A stretch of 64,000 bases of DNA from an uncultured Verrucomicrobiota bacterium (GCA_937872895.1 CALMUP010000038.1:88823-152822); one strand, 5' to 3'. Shown: positions 54,501-61,952, counted from the first letter of the stretch. The notes: generated by a model not told the origin, from the letters alone. Translations and numbers: made by a program.

Positions 54501-57031
54501 ACCGCTACGACCTGAACAACCGCCCGGTCTCCGCGACCGACTGCCAGGGCCACACCACCAGCAACGTCTACGACCAGGCTGGCCGCCTCGTCCGCCAGAT
54601 CAGCGCCACCGGCATCGTCACCTCCAACCGCTACGACGCCGCTGGACGTTTGGTCAGTCGCCACCAGGGCGGGCTGCTCCTCGCCAGCAACCGCTACAAC
54701 GAAGCCGGCTGGGTCGTGTGGTCGCGCAACGAGGACGGCATCGCCGTCACGAACACCTACGACCTCGCCGGTCGCCTCGTGCGCGCCACGCTGCCGGATG
54801 GCACCTACACCGAACAGGTCTACTCCAACGGCCTGCTCGTTGCCACCTACGACCGCGCCCGCCGCGTGACCCGCTACCAGCACAACGCCCTAGGCCGCGT
54901 CACCAACCAGATCGACAACGCCTGCCACGCCGTCTCCTACACCTACAACGCCTCCGGGAACCTCACCGAGTTGCGCGACCAGAACGGCCAGCGCACCCGC
55001 TTCGTGTTTGATGCCGAAGGACGGCAGACCATGAAGATCTACGACGACGGAACCGTCCACACCTATGCCTACGATGCCGAAGGCCGCCTCGTCGCGCGCA
55101 CCGATGCCCTCGGCCGCACCACCCACTACCGCTACGACCTCGCCGGCAACCTGCTCGAAGTCGATTACCCGACCGACGCCGACGTCGCGTTCGCCTACGA
55201 TGCCCTGAACCGCCGCATCCGCATGGTCGACGGCATCGGCACCTCCGTCTACGCCTACGCCGAAGGCTGCACTGCGATGACCGGCGAGGACGGACCGTTC
55301 AGCCAGAACGACACCCTGGCCTACACCTATGATGGCGACAAACGCCTGACCGGCGTCGCCCTCGGCACGACCGCCTGGACCTACTCGCCCGACGCCCTCG
55401 GCCGCATCGCCGCCATCGGTTCCGCCGAAGGCGCGTACAGCTACACCTACGCCGCCAGCGGACGCCGCCCGCTCCAGCTCACCCGGCCCAACGGCGTGCA
55501 CACCCACGTCGCCTACGACGCGTTGATGATGGCCACCAGCCTGCTGCATCGGACCGTGGACGGGGTGATCCTCGACGGCCGCGACTACCGCTACGACGCC
55601 GCTGGACAGCGCAGTTGGGAACGGCGCAACGGCGAGGAGATCGATTACGGTTACGATCCGATCGGCCAGGTCGTCTCCGCGCAAAGCCGCTGGGCCGGTT
55701 ATGACTTCAGCTACGCCTACGATCCGGCCGGCAATCCGGTCCGCCAGAGCAAAAACGGCTTTGTCATGAGCAACGCCTTCAACCGGCTCAACCAATTGCT
55801 CACCGGCACCTGGTCGGGCACCGCCACCGTGCTGGGGGAGGTCGATGCCAACGGCGCCACCGTGCGGGTCAACAACCGAATCGCCACGTTGCTGCCGGCC
55901 GGACGGTATGCCGCCACGGGGATCCCGTTGGTCGGCGGAACCAACAGCCTCGCGGCGGTGGTTACCGACGCCGCCGGACGCAGCGCCACCAGCCGTGTCG
56001 AGGTCGTCGCCCGGAACAAGGCCTACGGCCACGACCTCAACGGCAACATGACCAACGACGCCGACAAGGTGTATGCGTGGGACGAGGAAAACCGATTGGT
56101 GCGGGTCACCGAACGCGGCACGGGAAAACTGTTGCTCCAGAACCGCTTCGACGGCCTAAGCCGCCGCCGCGAACGGATCATGCTCGAGGCCGACGGCCGT
56201 TACTCCACCAACCGGTACGTCTACCAGGGCTGGCTCGTCAAAGCCGTGCTCAACGCCCGCAACGAAATCCTGGAAACCTACACCCACGGCCCCGACCTGT
56301 CCGGAAGCCTCGAGGGAGCCGGCGGCATCGGCGGCATCCTCGCCGAACGCATCAGCGGCACCACCCGCTGGTACCATCCCGACCTGATGGGCAACATCAC
56401 CCTCCTGACCACCACCTCCCGCACCCCCGCCACCCGCATCGCCTACGACCCCTTCGGCCACGTCCTCGAACAAAAAGGCGCACTGCCCCGCTACCAGTTT
56501 TCATCCAAAGAGTACGATGCGACGGTGGGGTTGAATTATTACGGCTATAGGTTCTACAGCGCAGTTATAGGAAGATGGATATGTAGAGATCCAGCCGAGG
56601 AGTACGGAGGCAAGAATCTTTATGAGAACAATAGAAACAACACGCTCAAGAATATTGATTACTTGGGACTATTAGTTCAAAATAATATTCCAATTTATGA
56701 CTGGCCAACAAATATTCAAGTTGGAGGTGTTAATGTAGACATTGATCTAAACTGCAACGAATGTGAGATTAACAAAGTCACAATTAGTAATTACGGCGCT
56801 CAAATTTCAGGATCATTTGGAGGAATAAATATTGGTTATGGTTGGTCAGCCGAAGTGATTGAGGAAAAGGCAGAGGAGACCGCGTGCACCAAGGATGGTT
56901 GTCCCGGTAAAATTTGCAATTACACGGTATCGGTAAGGGTTCAGTTAATATTTCTTATTGTAACAACTCCTGGTTATGTTGCGACTTTTGATGGGGATTG
57001 CGGACAATGTAAGCTGGATGGTGGATCTTGA
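51587..57031 (+). CDS. Sec-exported Rhs/YD-repeat protein with glycogen-binding-type domain and AT-rich tip
   Basis: An 1814-residue Rhs protein. It has a signal peptide (RHLAVPLLATLCALFVPAAPAA), an N-terminal beta domain, and a Gly/Ser linker near 203-218. Then comes a DUF6531-like start (NPSSGTVSREITDLAMTHLA). Inserted in the repeats at nt ~52860-53095 is an early-set module of CBM48/AMPK type (ALSGSFNGWALAT...GVHEYKFVVHDG...WTAPDTNAVV). About 1000 residues of YD repeats follow, then the core motif LNYYGYRFYSAVIGRWICRDP. The last ~130 residues (from nt ~56630) are AT-rich, Cys-containing (NCNECE, CTKDGCPGKIC) and unlike the rest, so this is the variable toxin-like tip. Export by Sec, and not by type VI secretion, is implied. 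Confidence 0.9.
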   Translation: MIAPRHLAVPLLATLCALFVPAAPAAVGPGSTPAPAAIPPADFAPLAATVLRGGEALTPANNHGVFDRIILRPRERVAVTLRGHGLAPGESVFAYTLHGGWIDGERTRHLRADTNGEINLVVETGAFYGNYPIVIRTRGGEQVLTFWVQDENDRLPGAAPQEDGGAPGCGNPPQPDPNPCDGLSGAELCACCEENPDACGGGSGGGSGGGSGGGGSGPATASTGCGGAAPANGMNPFNPSSGTVSREITDLAMTHLAGQFPMGIARTHISRPDELPSVLRDLPFGDGGHWRHSFQWTMGLVGKNSISNDVLRVIYPDGRLGNFERKNQNDPYLIFEPSTHERMEVNGTNYSLIMLDGTRHQFEETTQNSQRLFRAVRTIDRYNNVYQFHYASNALQRVVAPNTNQWIHFDYGTLPGSVRPGFVRFTYTNHQAVAVALSGSFNGWALATMGRATGGVWTIEWPLGRGVHEYKFVVHDGATTRWVGDDENPYWTAPDTNAVVLVDPFPVITRIRSSDGRNVDYRYAVLPGDRTVHVALTNVVYGDGTDARYTYYSYTNETRTCLLKTADDPMYRGPGRSIEYLYQTNRLYAGQIMEERSLDTGALYARLDISLENPRLRVVTRANGEKHSIAYTGNSGGRPHTFTNPVGRVHHKTYYGGNGMTASRTDDLGRTTTYQRTPLFGAVTVASNSVNGVVRYTYTDVNRPFHLASITDEQGRVTRHTRDANHRVTRTDYPDGTFETFTYAANGALTAQQFRDGTTESYQYNAKGLRTATTRASGLVETFSYDAHDRLAVRSNSLGQVWTTTYTWRGLPLVQRHPDGTTDQHSYNRYGQVTQTINRIGARTVFTYDAHGHLASTRDALGHTLTVSNNLLGLPVQTTLPSGLTVRRTYDGLDRVLSETWLSDTTAVRKSYGPLGLTSQVSRAGAVHAMTRDLDGRVIAERDPLGRVTTFAYDTDGNRISVTNPDGGILRYRYDLNNRPVSATDCQGHTTSNVYDQAGRLVRQISATGIVTSNRYDAAGRLVSRHQGGLLLASNRYNEAGWVVWSRNEDGIAVTNTYDLAGRLVRATLPDGTYTEQVYSNGLLVATYDRARRVTRYQHNALGRVTNQIDNACHAVSYTYNASGNLTELRDQNGQRTRFVFDAEGRQTMKIYDDGTVHTYAYDAEGRLVARTDALGRTTHYRYDLAGNLLEVDYPTDADVAFAYDALNRRIRMVDGIGTSVYAYAEGCTAMTGEDGPFSQNDTLAYTYDGDKRLTGVALGTTAWTYSPDALGRIAAIGSAEGAYSYTYAASGRRPLQLTRPNGVHTHVAYDALMMATSLLHRTVDGVILDGRDYRYDAAGQRSWERRNGEEIDYGYDPIGQVVSAQSRWAGYDFSYAYDPAGNPVRQSKNGFVMSNAFNRLNQLLTGTWSGTATVLGEVDANGATVRVNNRIATLLPAGRYAATGIPLVGGTNSLAAVVTDAAGRSATSRVEVVARNKAYGHDLNGNMTNDADKVYAWDEENRLVRVTERGTGKLLLQNRFDGLSRRRERIMLEADGRYSTNRYVYQGWLVKAVLNARNEILETYTHGPDLSGSLEGAGGIGGILAERISGTTRWYHPDLMGNITLLTTTSRTPATRIAYDPFGHVLEQKGALPRYQFSSKEYDATVGLNYYGYRFYSAVIGRWICRDPAEEYGGKNLYENNRNNTLKNIDYLGLLVQNNIPIYDWPTNIQVGGVNVDIDLNCNECEINKVTISNYGAQISGSFGGINIGYGWSAEVIEEKAEETACTKDGCPGKICNYTVSVRVQLIFLIVTTPGYVATFDGDCGQCKLDGGS
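56349..56566 (+). repeat. 218-bp exact direct repeat, copy A (inside the Rhs core)
   Basis: Identical base for base to 57234-57451 (offset 885). It covers the Rhs sequence from ISGTTRWYHPDLMG to YGYRFYSAV and ends just before the GRW core motif where the tips diverge. Confidence 0.97.
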
Positions 57032-57216
57032 AAACTTTCATTTTTTCATCTTTGTTAATATACTTGGGCGGTAAGTGTGTATATGAAAACATAAAATATT
57101 TAATCTTAATTGACAGATGGAATATTGTGGCGATGGGTGGGTTGGTTTACGGCGCAGCAATTGTTGGCGTCGGTATATGGATGATTTACATTCGTTATAG
57201 AAAAGAAAGGAACTAA
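57028..57216 (+). CDS. Candidate immunity protein for the Rhs tip (small membrane protein)
   Basis: A 62-residue protein with two hydrophobic segments (FIFSSLLIYLGGK and WNIVAMGGLVYGAAIVGVGIWMIYI) and a basic end (RYRKERN). It begins with TTG at 57028, overlapping the Rhs stop as TTGA, which implies translational coupling. Base composition is strongly AT-rich like the Rhs tip. Position directly after the tip is where immunity genes of Rhs toxins lie; no family is recognised. Confidence 0.6.
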   Translation: MKTFIFSSLLIYLGGKCVYENIKYLILIDRWNIVAMGGLVYGAAIVGVGIWMIYIRYRKERN

Positions 57217-57233
57217 TTGAGATTGGTATGATT

Positions 57234-57451
57234 GCATCAGCGGCACCACCCGCTGGTACCATCCCGACCTGATGGGCAACATCACCCTCCTGACCACCAC
57301 CTCCCGCACCCCCGCCACCCGCATCGCCTACGACCCCTTCGGCCACGTCCTCGAACAAAAAGGCGCACTGCCCCGCTACCAGTTTTCATCCAAAGAGTAC
57401 GATGCGACGGTGGGGTTGAATTATTACGGCTATAGGTTCTACAGCGCAGTT
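57234..57451 (+). repeat. 218-bp exact direct repeat, copy B
   Basis: Perfect copy of 56349-56566; homologous recombination between the two would delete the present tip plus its immunity gene (885 bp) and fuse the next downstream sequence to the Rhs core. Confidence 0.97.
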
Positions 57452-57496
57452 TTGGGAAGATGGATCAATCGGGATCCAATAAGTGAGGTCAATGAT
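57234..57496 (+). pseudogene. Displaced (orphan) Rhs core fragment without tip
   Basis: A second Rhs core piece, of which the first 218 bases (57234-57451) equal 56349-56566. Its own end then reads LGRWINRDPISEVND and a stop at about 57497-57499. It has no signal, repeats or toxin tip. The frame from 57272 (MGNITLLTTT...) is open for 75 residues but is best read as a recombination cassette. It is cut off where the TnpA_REP unit begins. Confidence 0.85.
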
Positions 57497-58456
57497 TGAC
57501 GGTCACCTTCAGCAAGCAACTCGTGCTAAAAGAGTAACGCTGAAATAGCTGTTGAAATCATGCCTTAGGCGCGTTTTTTGGCCCTGAAAACGGGCGCCAA
57601 GCAAGGGCTCGCAGTTGAAGGAGTTGATCCATGGCGAGAGCCTCGGAACATATGGTGGTCGGATATACGTATCACCTCACCCATCGCTGCCATGACCGGC
57701 GGTTCTTGTTGCGCTTTGCGCGGGACCGGGATGTGTACCGGGAGTGGTTGCGGGTCGGGGTCGCACGGCATCGGGTGCCGGTCTATGGCTATTGCGTGAC
57801 GAGCAACCATGTTCATGTGCTGGCGCGCGCGGAGAACGAGGAGGCGATCAGTGGGTTGATGCATCTGGCGGCCGGGGCAACGGCGAAGTGCTACAACCTG
57901 CGTAAACAGCGGCAGGGAGCCATGTGGGAGCATCCGTATCAGTGCACCCTGATCCAGGACGGTGAGCATTTGTTGAATTGCCTGTGTTACATTGATCTGA
58001 ACATGGTGCGTGCGGGCGTGGTATCTCATCCGCGTGCCTGGCGGTGGTGTGGCTACGATGAGCTCTCGGGCACACGCGTGCGATATCGGTTGATTGATCG
58101 AGAGGGATTGGTTGAGCGCCTCGGAATGTCCGACCTTCGTTCGTTCAGGATGATGTATGCAGAGGCCATCGAGCGACGGCTGTCTGAAGGCGGTCGTGCC
58201 CGCCAACCGCACTGGACCGGAGCCCTGGCTGTTGGGTCGGCCGACTTTGTGCACATCATGGAGTCGCACTATGGTCACCGGCGCATGCTTCAGATCGATC
58301 CCTGCACTAGTGATCGATCAACCTGGATGGTCAAAGAGCCCTCGGCTCGTTACGAGGCAATTTCCGGGGGTCAAAACGGCCGCTAAGGGTCGTTTTGGGG
58401 TCGAAATATGAAGCAAGTCGTTGATCGAAAAGAGCTAGTCTATGGTAACCGTCGAT
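57494..58456 (+). mobile_element. TnpA_REP mobile unit with inverted ends
   Basis: Left end ATTGACGGTCACC (57494-57506) and right end GGTAACCGTCGAT (58444-58456) are inverted copies matching at 11 of 13 positions. The 963-base unit carries one Y1/HUH transposase gene. Upstream of that gene it has structured GC-rich sequence (CTGAAAACGGGCGCC). CAAAACG/CGTTTTG hairpin arms follow the gene. The same ends bracket a second unit at 60973-61635, which defines the limits. It separates two different Rhs core fragments. Confidence 0.8.
57631..58386 (+). CDS. REP-associated tyrosine transposase (Y1/HUH, TnpA_REP/RAYT)
   Basis: A 251-residue single-strand DNA transposase. The HUH metal motif is SNHVHVLA (His-Val-His), preceded by RVPVYGYCVT, as is typical. 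Beyond it are GATAKCYNLRKQRQGAMWEHPY with the likely catalytic Tyr and NCLCYIDLNMVRAGVVSHP, a strong RAYT signature. The start at 57631 (MARASEHMVVGYTYHLTHRC) has GAAGGAG upstream. The C-terminal ~60 residues are basic and less conserved. RAYT proteins act on REP hairpins, and this genome region is rich in palindromic repeats. Confidence 0.93.
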   Translation: MARASEHMVVGYTYHLTHRCHDRRFLLRFARDRDVYREWLRVGVARHRVPVYGYCVTSNHVHVLARAENEEAISGLMHLAAGATAKCYNLRKQRQGAMWEHPYQCTLIQDGEHLLNCLCYIDLNMVRAGVVSHPRAWRWCGYDELSGTRVRYRLIDREGLVERLGMSDLRSFRMMYAEAIERRLSEGGRARQPHWTGALAVGSADFVHIMESHYGHRRMLQIDPCTSDRSTWMVKEPSARYEAISGGQNGR

Positions 58457-59575
58457 ATTCCTCCAGGGTCCTTGAAATATGAGATTCCTTTTGGTATGCC
58501 GAATGGCGTGATCGATTCCATTAAGGTTATTCGCCGAGAGCAAGCCCGTGTGAGTTATGTCTGGGGGCTTGACCTGTCGCACAGTCTTCAGGGGGCTGGA
58601 GGTGTGGGTGGTTTATTGGCCACGGTGCGTGAAGGGAATACGTTTTATAGCACTTACGACGCCAACGGGAATGTTTCCGAATATGTGTCGGGTAGCGGTG
58701 CCATCGTCGCGCACTACGAATACGAACCTTTCGGGAAAGAGACCGTGGCTACTGGATTAAGCGCTGATGATTTCTTGTTCAGGTTCAGCACCAAGAAGCT
58801 TGAGCCAGAGGCTGATATTTATTATTACGGCTATAGATTTTACTCACCCCAGCTCGGTAGGTGGCTGAATCGGGATCCGATTGGAGAGAGGGGCGGGATC
58901 AATCTGTATGGGTTCGTCGAAAATGATTCAGTCAACAAGTGGGATTATCTCGGGCATTATACTCTCCAGCAGGCTTTGGCTTCGCTTGGTGGGTGCAACT
59001 CTTCAAGTGGACGAGGACAGACGCGTTGTATTGAATTGGCTCGCGAAAGATTTACCGACCAACAAGTTTTCGATGAATGGTATCGACTCGAAGGAACACA
59101 AGGTTCGTGGTGGACGAGTTTGCCTAAATGCCCGAAGAAACTTTGTGTAGGCAAGAGGGATGGACGCGGACCAAATAGAGACTGGGCGAAAAACAGTTTC
59201 GCGAAAGACCCTTCGCAATGGCACCAACCCGGGAAACCTTCAAGCGCTGAGTTAAACCTTCATCCTGGTACCGTGTGGAGCATGCGAAGTAAAGCAACGG
59301 GCGCAGGGCATGCCAATCAGTGTACATACGATAGAGACGGTCTTCTATTAAGAGAGCCAACTGGTGCCGGTACAGTTGACTGGTATCGCGCCGGTACGTT
59401 GGCGCACGTTTACCACGATGTATGGCCCATCTATTTGGCGAACAGTTTAGATGGCGGGGCACACATGAGTCTGATTAGCAGTACAATCAGGGGTGGGCCT
59501 GCAATACTGAGTAGCCCGGGCAACAATCTGCGAAAGTATTATGATGTGCGGCCTCTTTGGGCAGAGTCTCCATGA
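58442..59575 (+). CDS. Displaced Rhs core with toxin-like C-terminal domain
   Basis: A 377-residue Rhs tip cassette. The N-terminal half is Rhs core (YVWGLDLSHSLQGAGGVGG, IVAHYEYEPFGKE, YYYGYRFYSPQLGRWLNRDP, GGINLYGFVENDSVNKWDYLG). It differs much in sequence and has lower GC than the main Rhs gene, so it came from another lineage. From about residue 170 comes a unique domain, with GRGQTRCIELARERF, a Lys/Cys patch and a GAGHANQCTYDRDGLLL...GAGTVDWYR segment followed by conserved-looking His residues. Similar NQCTYD/GAGT patterns occur in Rhs-type toxins as I remember them; the activity is unknown. The first ATG lies inside the transposon right end. It has no signal or repeats, so it is likely silent until recombined. 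Confidence 0.8.
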   Translation: MVTVDIPPGSLKYEIPFGMPNGVIDSIKVIRREQARVSYVWGLDLSHSLQGAGGVGGLLATVREGNTFYSTYDANGNVSEYVSGSGAIVAHYEYEPFGKETVATGLSADDFLFRFSTKKLEPEADIYYYGYRFYSPQLGRWLNRDPIGERGGINLYGFVENDSVNKWDYLGHYTLQQALASLGGCNSSSGRGQTRCIELARERFTDQQVFDEWYRLEGTQGSWWTSLPKCPKKLCVGKRDGRGPNRDWAKNSFAKDPSQWHQPGKPSSAELNLHPGTVWSMRSKATGAGHANQCTYDRDGLLLREPTGAGTVDWYRAGTLAHVYHDVWPIYLANSLDGGAHMSLISSTIRGGPAILSSPGNNLRKYYDVRPLWAESP

Positions 59576-59928
59576 GTGCCCGCAAAGTAGTCGCACTTGC
59601 AGGCTATCTGTTGGGAACATTGGCAAGTTGGCCTTTGATGGATACGGCGTGGCTTGCTTCATTGATTTTGGGTCCTCTTCAGCATCTCGCACTTGCAATT
59701 CAACGACTCGATAACTCGAATGAATATCTGGACGGAGTGTCTAGGGTTACCGGTGAAGATTACGTGATTTCGCTGTTTCATCTGGTCGTTTGGATCGTGG
59801 GTTTCATTGCGGTCTATTCATGTTCACGTCGAGAGCCTGTTCCCAAACAGAGCATTATATTCATTGCCGGGCTCTGGTTCATTATTGGGTTAGTTAATGT
59901 AGGGTTGTTTGCTGTCCGAAGTGTCTAG
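59572..59928 (+). CDS. Candidate immunity protein for the displaced Rhs tip
   Basis: A 118-residue protein with three or four hydrophobic segments (VVALAGYLLGTLASWPL, VISLFHLVVWIVGFIAVYS, SIIFIAGLWFIIGLVNVGLFAV). Its ATG overlaps the upstream stop as ATGA, and its base composition matches the displaced tip. The position and membrane nature suit immunity to a toxin that acts at or beyond the inner membrane. No family is recognised. Confidence 0.6.
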   Translation: MSARKVVALAGYLLGTLASWPLMDTAWLASLILGPLQHLALAIQRLDNSNEYLDGVSRVTGEDYVISLFHLVVWIVGFIAVYSCSRREPVPKQSIIFIAGLWFIIGLVNVGLFAVRSV

Positions 59929-60199
59929 TTGATCTCTTATGGATATGATGGTCACTTCTATGCATTGTGCATTTACAACCTCGGCCCGCTGGTCGCTCGT
60001 ACCCACCCCCTCCGCGCATCGCCTCGATGACGAGGCCATGCGCTCAGCCCCCGGATGACTCGCTCCTTTCAGTCGCTCTCGTTGAAGCGCGCGCCCCGCA
60101 GGAGCCGCGCCGAAACAAAAGGCACATTATGAAGGCATCGGGGTCAGGCATTCACTATTCACTATTAAGTGATCACTACAAAACAGGAGACATGATCGT
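59929..60199. other. Spacer with transposase-end-like sequence
   Basis: No gene is supported. At 60137-60180 GGGGTCAGGCATTCACTATT is followed by the palindrome AGTGATCACT. GGGGTCAGG-type sequence is common at the edges of Y1-transposase elements, so this may be a remnant edge. Confidence 0.4.
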
Positions 60200-60844
60200 A
60201 TGAATAAAAAACTAATCACACTTATAACCGTTGGCATATTCTCTTTCGCGCTATCAAGTACATCGTTTGCCGACAGTGGCACACTTGGCAAATCCTACAT
60301 TCTCCCGGAAGTCTTGTACGGACAATTCGGGGACAACCAGCTTGATGAGGACTTGGATGCCTATTATGGAGGTGGGGTAACCTTAAATGTGAATTTGGTC
60401 CCGCACCTTGATCTTCAGGTTGGTGGCGGCTACTTGTGGGCCGATGGCGACCGAGGTTCGGTTGATCTCTCGTTGGATCAAATGGCAGGCGCCATAGGCC
60501 TGCTTGCCTTTATGGACCCTGAGGCCCAAATGACCCCTTACGCATTCGCCTCATTCAACATCGTTGATTGGGAGGTCGAGGCCAAGGGTCCGGGCGGAAC
60601 AAGCAAACAGGATGATACGGACGAAGGATTTGGCGGTGGCGCTGGCGTCCAGTTCAAAGTTACGCCAAAATTCATCATCGACGCATCCGGCAACTATCTT
60701 GATGTCGGAGATTCAGATAGCTGGGGCGCTGATCTCGATTTCGGCTACTGGTTTAGATCGAACATCCAGGGCACACTCGGCGGATCATACAACTTCGACA
60801 GCGAAGACATGTCCATACTCGTGGGGGCACTTTTTACGCTGTAG
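60200..60844 (+). CDS. Outer-membrane beta-barrel protein
   Basis: A 214-residue exported protein with a clean signal peptide (LITLITVGIFSFALSSTSFA). Alternating strands follow (YYGGGVTLNVNLVPHLDLQVGGGYLW, MTPYAFASFNIVDWEVEA, GVQFKVTPKFIIDASGNYL, LGGSYNFDSEDMSILVGALFTL), typical of eight-stranded OmpA/OmpW/opacity-type barrels. Composition is much less GC-rich than the backbone, so it was probably acquired. It lies between the Rhs tips and the second transposon-end pair, alone and with GGAGAC upstream. Confidence 0.75.
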   Translation: MNKKLITLITVGIFSFALSSTSFADSGTLGKSYILPEVLYGQFGDNQLDEDLDAYYGGGVTLNVNLVPHLDLQVGGGYLWADGDRGSVDLSLDQMAGAIGLLAFMDPEAQMTPYAFASFNIVDWEVEAKGPGGTSKQDDTDEGFGGGAGVQFKVTPKFIIDASGNYLDVGDSDSWGADLDFGYWFRSNIQGTLGGSYNFDSEDMSILVGALFTL

Positions 60845-60972
60845 AAATGAGTTTGACGACAAGGTTGTATTCGAAAGCTAGTTAGCCAAATATTTTCGCA
60901 TTTGTAGCCCTTAAAATAGGAGCTGATCGCACAAAGGGGAGAGCCACGAATCACAGGTGTCGTGCGACGGTG
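60845..60972. other. Short spacer
   Basis: AT-rich, no gene or strong structure seen. It separates the barrel-protein gene from the second TnpA_REP-end unit. Confidence 0.4.
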
Positions 60973-61635
60973 ATTGACGGTCACCTTTGGCAAACAGCTC
61001 GTGTTGAAGGAATAGCGCTGAAACATCCCCTCAAATCATGCCTTGGGCGCGATTTTGGCGCTGAAAACGGGCGCCAAGCAAGAGCGCGTAGTTGTAAGGA
61101 GTTGATCCATGGCGAGAGCCTCGGAACATATGCCGGGTTCGGGGTCGGCCCTTAAACAATAATTACGTGCAACGTATGTGTTTGTCTTTTGATGATGAAT
61201 AAATTTGGGCTGACCCCGCCACCGAGCGGGATCGTCAGCCTAGTCGTTCGGCAAAATCCCATGAAGCACATTCTGTTCTCGATACTTTTTGCATGCATTT
61301 TGTGCTGCGGAGCAGTTGCCCGAACTGACTCGCAACGCGTAACGAATGTTGAGCAACGCGTTTCAGCGCTTGAGGGACGTGCAAAGCAGTTCGGTGGCGA
61401 AGGCCTTGAGTTATTTCTAGTCGGTGCGTTCTGTGCGTTGTGGGCGCAGAATACAGGCAGAAATGCGTGGCTCTGGTTTTTCCTCGGTCTCTTCTTCAGC
61501 GTGATCACAGTGATCGCCTTGTTAATCAAAAACTCCAACGATCGAGCGGATTCTCCCTGCGGCAAGAAACCCTTCGATCTCCACGACTATCGAAAGCTAT
61601 GAAGAACCTGGAGCTGGTTTATGGTAACCGTCGAT
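60973..61635 (+). mobile_element. Transposase-less unit with TnpA_REP element ends and a cargo gene
   Basis: The ends are identical to those at 57494-58456: ATTGACGGTCACC (60973-60985) and GGTAACCGTCGAT (61623-61635). The first ~157 bases parallel the transposase unit up to and including its first eight codons (ATGGCGAGAGCCTCGG...CATATG, ending at 61132). Then the transposase is missing and other sequence follows, including GGGGTCGGCCC (~61140) and GGGCTGACCCC (~61208) in inverted orientation and a small membrane-protein gene. It is likely a non-autonomous derivative mobilisable by the intact TnpA. Confidence 0.75.
61261..61602 (+). CDS. Small membrane protein carried by the transposase-less unit
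   Basis: A 113-residue protein from the ATG at 61261, with a signal-like start (MKHILFSILFACILCCGAVA), a short coiled-coil (RVTNVEQRVSALEGRAKQF) and one or two membrane segments (LELFLVGAFCALWAQN and AWLWFFLGLFFSVITVIALLI). An upstream in-frame ATG at 61189 would add 24 residues. Function unknown. It sits wholly within the mobile unit, so it may travel as cargo. Confidence 0.55.
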   Translation: MKHILFSILFACILCCGAVARTDSQRVTNVEQRVSALEGRAKQFGGEGLELFLVGAFCALWAQNTGRNAWLWFFLGLFFSVITVIALLIKNSNDRADSPCGKKPFDLHDYRKL

Positions 61636-61705
61636 ATTCCTTCGATATTCCTGCGAGTTACCCGGGTAACCTTGCCGGTTGAGCGGGGAGTTCAGGAGGC
61701 TTTGT

Positions 61706-61846
61706 ATGAAACGCGGCAAAGGTGAGGAGAGGGTGAAAGAACCCTGCTTGGGTCGACTCGTGACGCACATCGTCTGGGTGCTGGTGTTGTTCGTGGTTTT
61801 GCTGGTGGTGATGTACCAGGGACTCAGCGCCGGAGGCCGGTCGTGA
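61706..61846 (+). CDS. 46-residue single-pass membrane protein
   Basis: MKRGKGEERVKEPCLGRLVT followed by one membrane helix (HIVWVLVLFVVLLVVMYQG) and a short polar tail. CAGGAGG lies nine bases upstream of the ATG, which supports translation. It is the first of several tiny membrane proteins in a row; function unknown. Confidence 0.55.
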   Translation: MKRGKGEERVKEPCLGRLVTHIVWVLVLFVVLLVVMYQGLSAGGRS

Positions 61847-61852
61847 AAAGGT

Positions 61853-61924
61853 GTCGTCGGCTGCGCCTCGCGGAGGCGCTACTACACCGAGGCGCGGGGT
61901 GTAGTGGCCGCTCCGTGAGCGGCA
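61853..61924. repeat. Cluster of three short hairpins
   Basis: Between two small genes lie three successive inverted repeats: GCGCCTC/GAGGCGC, CTACACC/GGGTGTAG and GCCGCTC/GAGCGGC. This composite is typical of REP-like intergenic elements and is a candidate substrate for the local RAYT. Confidence 0.6.
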
Positions 61925-61952
61925 GGCGGCAGGCGGGTCGGGAAGGGAGCCG

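Noticed and set aside
49805..54883. Very long open frame (~1690 codons) antisense to the Rhs operon
   Set aside because: High GC with strong third-position bias leaves the opposite frame free of stops. The product is Val/Gly/Ala-rich low complexity without motifs, while the plus strand encodes clear Rhs repeats.
58442..59575. Reading the displaced Rhs tip and the fragment at 57234-57496 as one Rhs gene split by the transposon
   Set aside because: The core sequences on the two sides of the element are different alleles with different base composition, so a simple insertion into one gene does not explain them.
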